A stretch of 64,000 nucleotides of DNA. Source: Lunularia cruciata (Eukaryota > Streptophyta > Marchantiopsida > Lunulariales > Lunulariaceae). Under the pieces are notes generated by a model. That model ran no database searches, was not told where the DNA came from, and saw nothing but the letters and a program-made list of their open reading frames with translations. The stretch is from contig OX419755.1 in the NCBI GenBank assembly GCA_948567375.1, positions 1,927,001 to 1,991,000 on the forward strand, written 5' to 3'. The translations under genes and the position numbers were made by a program. Shown here one piece after another: positions 9,226 to 20,045 of the stretch (positions are counted from its first letter, which is position 1; every line of letters begins with the position of its first letter).

Positions 9226-10779
9226 GTGTTTCTGGATGATCTGCCAAAGGGATTACCCTCTAATCAAGGTATGCCCTTCAAGATTGAGTTATTGCCAAGG
9301 AGTACTCCAATGAGTAGACCAATCTATCGGCTTTCACCAAAGGAGTTAGAGGAGTTGCGAACAACACTTACAGAGTTGTTGGAGAAGGATTTCATACGAC
9401 ATAGTACCTCTCCGTGGGGAGCACCAGTACTATTTGTTCCAAAGAAGGATGGAGGACTTCGTTTCTGTATTGATTACCGTGGGCTCAATAAGCAAACCAT
9501 GAAGAATGCATATCCCTTGCCTCGGATCGATGACCTGCTTGATCAATTAAGTGGAGCACGCTACTTTTCCAAGCTAGATCTTCGTAGCGGCTATTGGCAA
9601 ATTCCTATTGAAGGAGAGGACATGCAAAAGATTGCCTTTCGCACAAGGTATGGACATCTTGAGTAGAAAGTTCTACCTTTTGGACTCACTAATGCTCCAA
9701 CAGTCTTCATGGATCAGATGCATTGGGTGTTGGAGAGACTATTGGATCAGTCCGTGGTAGTGTTCTTACATGATATCTTAATCTATAGTAGGACAGAGGC
9801 AGAACATAGGAATCATGTGCAAGAAGTCCTAAGACGACTACGACAATGGAAATTTTATTGCAAGAAGTCAAAGTGTACTTTTTGGCAGAAGGAGGTTACC
9901 TTCTTGGGTCATAAGATCTCATCAAAGGAGATCAAGATGGAAGAAGAGAAGATCAAGGCCATTACTGATTGGCCTACCCCAAAGGATGCTACCAAAGTAC
10001 GAGCATTCAATGGATTGGCCAGTTTTTACCAATGGTTCATCCACTATTATGCTCACGTGGCTGCACCATTGACTGACCTCTTGGGAAAGAACTTGAGCTT
10101 CCAATGGACCACCAAGCATGAAGAAGCATTCCAGAAGTTAAAGCATATGGTGTCTTCAAGACCCATTCTTCAACCATATGATCCTCAACTATCTTGTGTG
10201 GTTGATTTTGATGCTTCTAACTTTGCAATTGGAGCTATGTTGCAACAAGAATTTCCAGATGGACTACATCCTATTGCCTTTGTGTCTCACCGACTAAATA
10301 CAGCTGAAAGAAATTACTCTGCTCGAGATTGGGAACAACTTGCAATGGTATATGCCACCAAGGTATGGAGGCATTATCTCTTGGGGAAACAAGTGATCAT
10401 GCGAACTGATCACAAGCCATTGTTGTAGACCTTACACCTAGAGCACATGAAGAGTCGACATCATCGATGGGAAGAGCAACTCTAATTGTTCAACATCAAA
10501 CTTGAGTACAAACCAGGTCGGTTCCATGTCATCCCTGATGCTCTATCACAACGACCTGATTTGAAGTCTCTTCCTCTCATCGCGATAGCAATTATGACGG
10601 TGTCAATTGATCCCAAGATTCATAACGAGTTTCGGTTAGCTCTACAGCAAGATCCCTTCTTCCAAATGGTACATGGTTGGCTAACAACAGGTGACAAGGA
10701 GTACAACACCTTCTCCTTCAAGGAAGGCCTTCTATTCCATGTGGACCGGATCTATGTTCCATCCAAAGGTGATCTTTGA
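9226..10779 (+). pseudogene. pol: Reverse transcriptase and RNase H of element A
   Basis: RT motifs in order: [59 protein letters not shown], then FLHDILIYS where FLDD is expected. One catalytic Asp is lost. RNase H follows: VVDFDASNFAIGAML near 10200, ERNYSARDWEQLA, and TDHKPLL near 10410, ending with PDALSQRPDL. Stops at 9664 (TGG to TAG), 10426 and 10483 split one continuous frame. The enzyme would copy element RNA into DNA in the particle. Confidence 0.9.
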
Positions 10780-11890
10780 CTTGTGCGCCTTCAAGAAGCC
10801 CATGATTTACCCATTGCTGGTCACATGGGTGTGGACAAGACCTTGGGTACCCTCCAATGTCAATGGTGGTAGCCCAACATGACACGGGATGTTTGAGAAT
10901 TTGTCCGATCGTGTGAGAGCTGCCAACGTAACAAGGCCAGCAACTAGAAGTCGGGTGGACTTCTTCAACCGCTTGCCGTTCCATCAGCTTGTTGGGAGCA
11001 TGTGAGCTTGGATCTCATCACATCCTTGCCAAAGACAAAACAAGGACACACCGCCATCGTGGTATTTGTGGATAAGCTTAGTAAGCAAATCCACTTGACA
11101 CTAACATGTAATACCGTGGATGCTCCAACCTTAGCACAAATCTACTTCGACAATGTCTTCAAGCATCATGGAATGCCACACATACTCATCTTTGACCGTG
11201 ATCCTTGCTTTACTGGGAAGTTTTGGCAAGCACTCTTTTAGATACTCGGCACCAAGCTTGCTTTGTCCATGGCCTATCATCCTCAAAGTGATGGACAAAC
11301 CGAACGTGCAAATTGTACATTGGAGGATATGTTGTGTACCTTTGTCAATGTCCACCATACCAATTGGGATGAATGTCTTGCCGCTGCCAAATTTGCCTAC
11401 AACAATTCCAAATAGGCAAGCACCGGATTCTCTCCTTTCTTTCTCAATTTTGGCCAAGATCCACTTGTTCCAGATTCTCTTCTTGCTCCCCCTCCATCTC
11501 AGGTTCCTCATACTTCCACATTCTTGACCACTATATCCCAATCTCTCCAACAAGCCAAGTCTCACCTCCTTGTTGCTCAGAATCGCCAAAAACAATATGC
11601 GGACCACCATTGTCAAGATCTCATCTTTGAAGTCGGTGATAAAGTCATGCTATCCTCTAGTAACCTCCCTCTCCCACTTGATACCCAAGTTAGTAAACTT
11701 GCCCCTAATTGGATAGGACCCTTTGATATCACCCAAATTGTCTCTCCTATTGCTTATCATCTTGCCTTGCCTTGCCTTGTCACATGCGTATCCATCCTAT
11801 CTTTCATGTTTCCAAGTTCAAACCCTTTGTTCCTAACCCCTCTTCCTTTTCCTCTCGAGTCCAACCTCCCCCTCTTCCTATCCCTATCAA
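10780..11890 (+). pseudogene. pol: Integrase of element A
   Basis: The HHCC zinc region (H near AHDLPIAGH, CESCQ near 10915) is followed by the core with an apparently intact D-D-E: LDLITSLP near 11008, FDRDPCF near 11190, and [10 protein letters not shown] near 11290. The frame is broken by TAG in the middle of the core (11239) and by others at 10886, 10946 and 11413. The C-terminal part has NWIGPFD near 11710 (GPY/F module). It inserts element DNA into the chromosome. Confidence 0.9.
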
Positions 11891-11891
11891 T

Positions 11892-12072
11892 GATCATGAG
11901 GAGTATGAAGTTGATCGTATCCTTGCGCGTCCCACATTCAACAAGGCCGTCGCCAACATACGGAGTACAAGGTCCTTTGGAAAGGGTATCCCCTTCATGA
12001 TGCCACTTGGCTTTCTCACCTCCACAATGCACAGATGGCCATCCAGGAATTCGAAGCTTCACTGGCAATGAG
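11892..12072 (+). pseudogene. pol: Integrase chromodomain of element A
   Basis: EEYEVDRIL near 11896 followed, after a frameshift, by YKVLWKGYPLHDATW near 11966-12010 and a C-terminal helix (AQMAIQEFEASL). This is the chromodomain that defines chromoviruses and is thought to direct integration to heterochromatin by reading histone marks. The first and second halves lie in different frames here. Confidence 0.85.
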
Positions 12073-12086
12073 GACATCACCAACTA

Positions 12087-12100
12087 GCGGCGGGGGAATA
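12087..12100 (+). other. Polypurine tract of element A
   Basis: GCGGCGGGGGAATA lies directly before the 3' LTR. Equivalent in C is agcggtgggggaata before 60219. It primes plus-strand synthesis. Confidence 0.8.
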
Positions 12101-12515
12101 TGTAACAATATGGAGTTTAGCGACAAAGTCAGTCAGGCTCACAAAGTAGCACATAAGACAAATTAGCCTAGAATATTCCAGAAGTATCTAGGAAGCTTCT
12201 TGGGAAGCTCCCGGTTGGTTAGCTTAGCTTGCACCTTAAGTAAATAGCTTCTAGAAGGAAGCTTTTAGAAGCTTCCAACTAGCTTAGCTTGCACGCCAAG
12301 TAGGCGGCTTCTTGAGAAGCTTCCTAGTTAACTTGGCTTGCACTCTAAGAAAGCAGCTTGAGGAAGCTTCTTGAGAAGCTTCTCAAGGGCCTTGTATGCT
12401 ACCATTAAATACCAAAGCTAAAGCTCATGCTAGGCATTCGGAGTTTTCCCTCATTCAAGTGTCCCAATGTGAGTTTCCATTCTCCTATTTCTCTCCTTGG
12501 TTTTGGTCTTTTACA
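12101..12515 (+). repeat. 3' LTR of element A (415 bp)
   Basis: TGTAACAATATGGAG to TTTTACA, followed by duplication ATTAC (12516-12520). It keeps the perfect heat-shock element at 12171-12183. Differences from the 5' LTR are mostly C/T and G/A changes, plus the missing 47-bp duplication. Confidence 0.95.
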
Positions 12516-12520
12516 ATTAC
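12516..12520 (+). repeat. Target-site duplication ATTAC (right)
   Basis: Matches 6828-6832. Confidence 0.9.
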
Positions 12521-14395
12521 GGGTTGGATGATGGACATGCAACCCCATTACTTTGTACCCTTTGTAGCTCACTTTTACTTTGGGCTGAATTTGCTGACTT
12601 TGGAGGAGAGAAATAGAATGCGGTCACACTTTCATTCAGATTTGCACAAGGAGGCGGATGCAGATGAATGATATTACATAGAGCAGGTGCAAGAAGGGGA
12701 TGAGTACTACAAGAAGAGTAGAAAGGAGAGAATTGTAGCAATTGACATCCCTAGGCCAAGAAAGAGAGATAAACCCGAAGGTTGTGTTGTGTAAGCATAG
12801 CCGTAAAAGATGTAGAAGCCTAATCTAAAGGCAACACTGGGGAAAGTCAAGGAATCGACTCCAAAGGAGTTGGAGTCAGAAGGAGAAACTGAGTCGAAGG
12901 GAGAAGCGCCAAGAGGAGAAGAAGAATTCACACTGTGAAGTGAAGAGTCAAGCATTGGCAATGAAGGCAAGGCAAAAGTTCAGCAAGTGAGAGGAAGAAT
13001 TGTAGATGAAGAAAAGACAAGTTTAAAGGTGTCCACCAACAAGCAAGGATGTGAAAAGGAAGAAGCAAGAGTCGTGGTGTGTCCAAGAGCTGCCAGGGGG
13101 AAGAGAAGTGTCAAGCAGCCAACATTGGACCCAATAAAGTTACCACTGAGGAGGAGGATAGCTTGGAGGAGGAGACATTGAAGATATAAAGATTACCACT
13201 TTGGGGTAAGGTGCCGATGGAGGAGTTACTTGCAAAAGGTGAAGAAGTCAGGCCTGATGATAGGAGGTATGATGGAGTGGAGTATCTATCAAAGGTTGTG
13301 TGTCCTTTGTTGGTGTTTCTATAGCAGAAGAAAGTAGAGATGACAAGCGCTAACCTGGATGTGAAGGACAAGTTAGCAATCATAGAGAAGTAGAGTGCGG
13401 AGACCTTGCTGTTGCGAAGTAAGCTAATGCGGGTAGAGATGGAGGCCAAATAACTTTGGGTGGAGGAAATTCTTTGGAGTAAGCACTCAGAAGCAATGAG
13501 GGAGGATTTGTTGAAGAGTCGAGAGGAAGTAAAAGAGAAGATGACATTGGTAGAAGTGCTGAAGGGAGAAATTGTTGATGCACGAGTGGAGGTGATACAT
13601 TCAAAGGCAAGTGCATTAGTGATGAAGCAAGAAATGGAGAGTCTAAAGAAAAAGGCCATTGAGAAAGATCAAGCTTGGCAGTGGGAGTTATCAAAGTGTA
13701 GTCAAGAAGAAGATTGATTGTGAGGATTGTTGAGGGTGGTGGAAGATAAACTCATGTTGAATCAATAAGAGAAGGAGGCGATGAAGGTTGAGTTCAAGGA
13801 CGATTTGCAGATGTATCAAAATAAGTTGGAGGAAGAAAGAAAGAAGGAGAAGGTAGAGACAATGGTGGAATCCAATGTTGTACCAACAGTGGTAAGCAAG
13901 ATGAAGGCATTGCTCAACACAAAAGTAGAAGGGAAGTTGGAAGAAGCTAGATTGCACGAGTTGAAGTTGTTGGTGCAAGAGACAAGGAAGGAGAGGGTGA
14001 AGGACATGGAGTTGAACAATCTATTGATTTGTCTATGCAATTGGGTAGATAGGAAGATGTTAGAAGTAAGAGACAATATTTGTCTCAAATTAGATCTTGT
14101 TAGAACAGATTTGGATAGACTTCATAGTGAAGTGAAATTAGCCAAGAAGTCCGAAGTCGTAGAAGTAGGAGTGCATATGTCTTTGGATGCATTACTTGAG
14201 ACAATAGAGAAGAGTGGGTCAAAAGATAATGATGTAGATAGAATAGATAGGAGTGCAATTGTAGTTTCTAGTGAAGAAATAGTAGAAATAGAAGAGCTAA
14301 GAGTGGAATTAAGTAGACCCAAAGAAGGAGAAATACTTGAGGGACCATCTGGTTTGGAAGCCAAAGTCAAGGTTGACATTGGATTGGATGAGTAA
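12521..14395 (+). pseudogene. Unrecognised ORF with long coiled coils, 3' part
   Basis: Continues the frame interrupted at 6832. It starts with PHYFVPFVAHFYFGLNLL (residues 9-26 after the junction), then a charged Lys/Glu region, then two long heptad-rich stretches: 13460-13717 (EEVKEKMTLVEVLKGEI) and 13781-14395 (204 residues ending VDIGLDE). Isolated stops (about 12669, 12790, 13390, 13450, 13716) break it. The size and repeated copies elsewhere point to a multicopy family, perhaps the body of a non-autonomous element. No domain of known function seen. The serine-rich antisense frames over it are mirror images of the coiled coil. Confidence 0.5.
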
Positions 14396-16444
14396 CAGAT
14401 TTGAGATTTAAAGATGCAGATATGAAAACGTGCATTGTCATTTTGGATCTGCAAGTTAGTAAAGTTGTTATAGAATGGTATAGTTGTTTGTAATTGTTGG
14501 TTGCTCTACTATTTAAAGGAGGCATTTGTAGTGTGATGTTGTTCAATGTTCATTATTCCTAAGAATAGATAAAGCGAAGTGTTGTGAAGTAGTGCTTGTT
14601 GCTTGAGTTTAATTCTGAGTATCAATTTTGTGTTTGTGTTTGTGAGGGTTGGGAGAATTTTGAAGTGCAAGTCAGTGTACTTGTTGGATGTTGGAGTCCA
14701 TAGCCTTGATTTTCATTTTGTATGTTTGATCTTGAATGAAGTGCAATTGAAGCAATGCCTTGATAGATCTAAGAGGAATTATAGTGTTGGTAGTATTCTA
14801 CATTTGTGAGTGCAGCGTTGAGTTGATATGAAATAGTTTTGATGAATGAAGTTGTGCCTTTAGTGAAGAGGTGGAACACAATTCTGAGGCAAAGTCGTTT
14901 TATAGTGAAGTAGCCATTTTTGGGATGGACTAAATCATCACAATCAAGATTCCTTGGACATATTGGAAATATTGTGATTTGTGAGTGACATTTTGTTGTG
15001 ACAAGATTGTGATTGGTGCTTGTTACTCTCTTCTGGGTGTAGTTTCTACCTAAGAGAGTAAAGGCGCAATCAAGAAATACTACATTGCAACATTTGACTT
15101 TGTATTTGATCAATTCTGACTTGTATCTTTGGGGGAATGAACTTTACTTACATGATTACCACAAAAGTGATATACCCTGGCTTGTTGCAACAATACTCAC
15201 CAACATAGCTATTTTAGCTCTACAAATATGTCAAGAGTAACTCTATGCTCTAAAACATAATAACCTTTGATTTTTTTCACCGTTAGAATCTATTTCTTAT
15301 TGTGAATTCTTTTTTCCATAATAGTTGATACACGGTTGGTCCATAATACATTGTTATTTGTGCTCCATCCCAACTACATGGCCATGTTGCATATTGTGTA
15401 GTGATGTGAATTCTTACTCTTGAAGGATGGAGGGTCAAATAGGTGGTGGATTAATTTGATCCAAAGAAGTGTAAGATACAACTACTTTTTTTACTAATGT
15501 CCCCATTGATGATTGATAGTAGCCCTTAGTTGACATGGTTGCCAAGTAAAGATTCTTATGATACAACTTTAACTTTCAATTTAGTGCATGAATTGCCCAA
15601 CTATCATCTACTACACAACTTGCAATTTTTGTCTCAACTTAGGCATTCACAATTTGGCTCCTGATCATATGAACTAGACATAGAATTCCTTCCTTGCAAA
15701 ATTGTGTACACACTATAACAAGTTCACCTTAAAATTCATGAAGCTTGTGAGGAGTAATTGTTAAATTTTGAGATTAAACCCATAAGGTAAGGGAGATATC
15801 ACTGCATGGGAACTCCTCTATATACTAAGGTGAGGGATTCATTTTTTTTGTCTCTATTAGCTTAGCAAGCCTATTGTATAGGGTTGAGGCTAGAGAGGGA
15901 ATAGCCCCTTTGCTAAGACATCTTTTTGGCATAAGATAGTAACACCTTCTTAATTAAAAGCCATGCATTTTCTCCACTTGATGTTGTCTTCTATTTTAAG
16001 TTTCATTCCTTTGTGTGCAAATTGTTTATGCCTATCTTATTTCATTTTAGCCTCAATATAAAAGTTAGTTTCCTATTTTGTTATCATGCTTAGTGTAGCT
16101 CAAGTATCAAGCCTACAATTAGAGTAGAGAAAATTGTTTATCCTTGTGTTAAGATCATAGAATAGCACTTTATTTCAGTTCATGCTAGTGGGTAGCAATC
16201 TGGTTCAACTGATCAGAGAAAATAGTCTTCACACATGTAATATGATACCTTATTACATGTGTGACATGCAATATGGTATTGGAGTTAATAAAAGAGGAGT
16301 TAAGGAGAAAGGAGAGAGGAACCTTCCTATCCTTGGCCTTGACAGTCAAATCAATGACCCAACATAACTCAAGAGGCATACAGAATCCAAAAGGGATGAC
16401 GAAAAGGATTGACAAGTCAAGAAGTATGTGCAAGGCATGTGGAG
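14396..16444. other. Non-coding tail and unidentified repeat sequence
   Basis: 14.4-15.1 kb is low-complexity, T/G-rich sequence resembling the tail near 0.9-1.2 kb. A tttgggggaat at 15128-15138 looks like a polypurine tract. Around 15.75-16.15 kb, gaagcttgtgaggagtaat followed by tgttaaattttgag could be another polypurine tract and LTR start, but no partner LTR was found. No gene supported. Confidence 0.35.
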
Positions 16445-16503
16445 AGAACTCAAAGGCTCAACATCAAAAAGCTTGCTTCTTTGATGTTGAGCCTTTGAGT
16501 TCT
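16445..16503. repeat. Perfect 24-bp inverted repeat (hairpin)
   Basis: 16445-16468 is the exact reverse complement of 16480-16503 (agaactcaaaggctcaacatcaaa), with an 11-base loop. The right half is the start of the old-repeat arm; its inverted partner at 29.1 kb has only one half. Could be a mini foldback or an end-duplication product. Confidence 0.85.
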
Positions 16504-18115
16504 TGGCTATGGTGGATAAAGACCAGTGAACATGACTTGGAGTCTCCTAGTTAGAGTGCATATGACTTGACTATATTTAGTGCCTAATTGTTGGTAGATT
16601 GTTGAGTGAAGGACCAAGTACATATCTAATTTGAGTGTGATTTCAGTGGAAGAATAAAATGATTATATCCAACCAGTGAGGGAAAGGGGAAAATTAGGTG
16701 CAATGTTGAGTGCATTGGTGGTATCTTCCAAGCTTTGTGGATCATTGGTATATTTGATCATGGTCCTATGTAGATTTGGCAATGGGGCAAACAATATGTG
16801 GAAGCAATAACTAATTTTTTTAGATTGAGTCAATTTGAGATAGTGGATGTTTGATTTGAGTGCAAGGAGATGAAATCAAGGTCAATTTAGGGTAAATTGG
16901 AGGTGGATTGGAAATCCATCCTTGAATTAGGGATTTGGAGATCCCTACCTTCTCAATTTTGCTCAAGTGATAGTAAATAGAGGATTTGGCAGTTAGTCAA
17001 CTATAGAAGAGGTATGTCAGATTAGCAAAGGTTATCCAAATTTAGAGGTTGAATGGACAGAGGTTGTCCAAAGTTGGATGTTGTCCAAAGTTGGATGTTG
17101 CACAAATTGCCCTAACTAGTGCTCAAGTTGGTAAAACTTGGCAGGATTTGGAGAGGGTTCAAATTGGCAAGAAGAAAAGTCTCATTTGGGCATTTAGAGG
17201 CCTTGAGGCATAAGGCTATGGGCTAAAGAAGCTACAAAGGGCTAGCAAGCTAGCCTGATAGCTTGAGGCTAGCCAATTTAGATGAGTTAATGGCATTCAT
17301 TTGGCAAAATTTGTCCATCCTTCTAGATTATGCACAATAGGGTTTGAACCTTGAATCTCTAGTTCCTAAACTTGTGTTGCATTAGTTGATTGTAACTATA
17401 CACATGTATCTTTAGCTAGAAGAGGATTGATCTTATCCTTGGTGACCATGGTAGCTTAGGAGAAGGTAGATACTCCTATTATATCAAATACCAAATGGTG
17501 GCAGAGTCAATCTAGTGTTGATTTATGAAATAAAGGGTTTCATTAGATTTCTTGTGACTGGACTCTCTCCATTCTCTACTTCTTGTTTGTGCACCATTTT
17601 TGTGTGAAGTGCCCTAAATTTAGAATATTGGTGTTATGGTATGCTCTTGGTAGTAAGGCTGGAGTGATGATTAATTAGACTACCTATGTTTATCTCTAGT
17701 GAGGCAAGAACTAATGACCTATAGACCATGAGAGTTTGGTTATGAGAGCAAGTTGGAGGTTGCCCTTTCTCTTGGTGTAGTTGTCCTAGTTAGAGCTACA
17801 TTAGTGAGTGGTGTTCAGTTGGTGGAAGCAATTGATGTTGGCACTTGGTGGTGATCCTTGGTGAGGTCCTTGTGATAGGTACGATTGCGGTTTGAGTTAC
17901 ATTGTCACAATATAGCTTCTTGAGGATCCTAAAGGAGGTATTACTGTATTATGCAATGGGTTTACATGAAGCAACACTTGATCTCAACCTATATCTTAGA
18001 TCCCAATGAGGGTGGAGATTGACTCTGATTTGGAGTTTGATACAACAACTGATTCAATTGAGAGTGCACTTGGTATGTTCACATTGTTATTATGGGACAT
18101 GGACAAGATTTATGG
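16478..18115 (+). repeat. Left arm of old repeat (leader of an ancient LTR element?)
   Basis: Aligns in reverse complement, with many substitutions, to 27457-29150. Shared stretches include gagtgaaggaccaa near 16601, tctaatttgagtgtgattt near 16626, and gattgactctgatttggagtttg near 18017. The copy stops exactly at 18115 (tatgg) where element B begins. No ORF of note. The matching right copy leads into a gag-like region, so this is probably the leader of an old LTR element. Confidence 0.7.
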
Positions 18116-18451
18116 TGTAACAATAGGAGTTCATAACAAGTTAGTCATGACTAAAAAAATAGAAACTAGGCCAAATTAGCCAAGATTTATAAGAATACTT
18201 TAGAAGCATCCAAGAAGCAACTTGGTAATTTCCAAGTATTGGATAATGTGTATGCTAAATGATGACTTCTAAGAGGAGGCTTCTTGATTAGCTTAGGTTG
18301 CACTCTAAGAAGGTAGCTTTTAAGAAGCTTCTCAAGAGCTTTGTATGTTTTATATAAAAATCCAAGTTTATATTAAGCATTTGGATTTTCCCTCATTTAA
18401 GAGTCTTAATGTGATCTTCCATTCTCCTAATTCTCTCCTCAATCTTTTATA
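18116..18451 (+). repeat. 5' LTR of element B (336 bp)
   Basis: TGTAACAATAGG to TTTTATA. Shorter than the 3' LTR; it lacks some of the GAAGCTTC-containing units. The heat-shock element is degraded (GAAtaCTTtaGAA). Confidence 0.85.
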
Positions 18452-18720
18452 TTAGTATTAGAGTAGGAATGGGATGGATGGATGGAATTTATGGACCACC
18501 AAATCCATTTCATCCAAACCTTTAGGATTTTTTTGTCCATGTACTACCAAGCATCCTATCATGCAGTTCATTATCTCACGCCTTGGATAAAATTTCTAAA
18601 TGCAATTGCCTTGTTTGATGAACTTTTGATACTTTTGATTGTAACTAACAAAGAACGGTGTACATGTTGCATCTACATGTTAATTGAGATTAATTGAAAT
18701 AGTTTGATAGAGTAATAGCC

Positions 18721-19617
18721 ATGGCAGCAATAGTCAAAGTCATCATTACTATGTAGTAATAAATTGAGCACCTTACTTGATTGTTGGAAGAAAGACACCA
18801 TCAATAACAAGAGCATGTAGAGAGAGCACCATTTTGAGAGGGAGAAGAGCAAATCCAATTTAGGCAAGGTATTTGAAAGCAAGAATCTCTTGGGTATAGT
18901 GGAGAATTTTGTGTTTAATTATGAATGTTACTTTGAAGCTACAAACTTCAAGATCACTAGAAATAGATTCTCTTGGTTTCAAGCCAATTGGATGAAGTGG
19001 CAAAACTATGGTTGTGATTTCGAGTGGAGCAAGCTAAATGACAAATTGTTATGCCAATCTCAGCATAAGAAAAATGCAAGAGCATAATAATTGGGAGATT
19101 CCAAGCTTTAAATGCTCATGAGCAGTATGAGATAGACTATCAAAATTGTAGTTGATTAGGTCTTTGAGAAGCTACATCACTCAATTCCAAAACACCATAA
19201 TGCAAATTCTAGATATACTAGAAGGTGAAGCTTTGGATCAATTTGTGAGAGGCTTGAAGTCATACACCAAATTGGAAGTGACCATGTAGGAGTCCAAACA
19301 CTTGGAGGAAGCCATACCTTGGCTGAGTGCTTTGGTTCCTTGGTTGCAACAACTTGGTCTTGACCCCAACCTTCACAAAACCTACCTACACACTACACAC
19401 AAGTGTAGGAGCTCGCACCGATGGAGATCAATGTCATCCAATGGAGACCACTTGGCACTACACATTGAGAAAGATTGCAACAGAATGATGGCTACTTTTA
19501 TTGTTGCCAAATTGGATATTGCATTGTTGAATGTACACTCAAGAATGTGCAACCTTGATAAATCCCCCAACTGAATTTATGGAGTGTGATAATCACAAAA
19601 ACAAAGAATCCCAATAG
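18721..19617 (+). pseudogene. gag: gag of element B
   Basis: ATG at 18721 aligned with that of A; segments such as YECYFEATNF and, near 19495, a decayed knuckle (CYFYCCQIGYCIVEC) survive. It ends with CAA TAG (19612-19617), the same gag terminator position as in A and C. Multiple frameshifts. Confidence 0.75.
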
Positions 19618-19647
19618 GGAAGTTTGAGTCACTTATTGAAAACTTGA
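19613..19647 (+). promoter_or_regulatory. Frameshift pseudoknot counterpart in element B
   Basis: Stem 1 (19613-19618 with 19632-19637, aatagg/cttatt) and stem 2 (19624-19629 with 19642-19647, ttgagt/acttga) can still form. Relative to A, G-C became A-T in stem 1 and C-G became T-A in stem 2, so pairing is kept; other changes are G-T pairs. The slippery heptamer itself has decayed (caaaaac). Confidence 0.5.
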
Positions 19648-19649
19648 TT

Positions 19650-20040
19650 AATTCCAATGGGAATGAATGCTTGACCTATGCAATTTTGCTTCACATGCAA
19701 GGTATAATATCTGATTGTGGTTATAGGATATTGGTTGATTTTAAACTTCAAAGAATTACATGTCCATGCAATTAACAAAAGAATTATATATTTTGATCAA
19801 GCAAGTAATTAGAAGTAGATTGATGATTGCAGATGGTAGAAAAGGTTCTACATTTTGTACCTTGTACTTTGTCAAATTCATGATTGGGAAGTAGTATTTG
19901 GAATGTATGAGGTTTGTTGTGGCACCTTTACACTTTGATGTTATTCTAGGTTTACCTTAGCTTGAATGTCATAAGGTTCAATTTGATTGGACCCAATAAT
20001 AAATTTCAAGCATAATAGAAAGGTAAGAATTGTTGATCTG
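19650..20040 (+). pseudogene. pol: Protease region of element B
   Basis: LVDFKLQRIT... corresponds to LVDSRSSKNCI in A, so the active site is lost. VILGLP near 19940 marks the C-terminal flap. Frameshifted in the middle. Confidence 0.7.
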
Positions 20041-20045
20041 ATTAT

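Larger units (their letters stand above)
6833..12515 (+). mobile_element. Ty3/gypsy chromovirus element A, complete
   Basis: LTRs (6833-7305 and 12101-12515) begin TGTAACA and end TTTTACA and are flanked by perfect 5-bp duplications ATTAC. The internal region has an initiator-Met tRNA primer site, gag, protease, RT, RNase H, integrase and chromodomain in gypsy order, then a polypurine tract. It is structurally complete but carries point stops, mainly CAA/CAG/CGA/TGG turned into TAA/TAG/TGA, and its RT site is FLHD instead of FLDD, so this copy should be inactive. The LTRs still resemble each other closely, making it younger than B. Confidence 0.95.

Noticed and set aside
11131..11616. Minus-strand 161-codon frame in element A
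   Set aside because: Antisense to the integrase core; the same shadow appears at 59121-59624 in C.
13111..14454. Long antisense open frames rich in Ser/Phe/Leu over the coiled-coil ORF
   Set aside because: Mirror images of Glu/Lys-rich codons on the coding strand; no motif and no start context.
18111..18115. TATGG as a target duplication of element B
   Set aside because: The 3' side reads CTCAC, so no duplication can be claimed.
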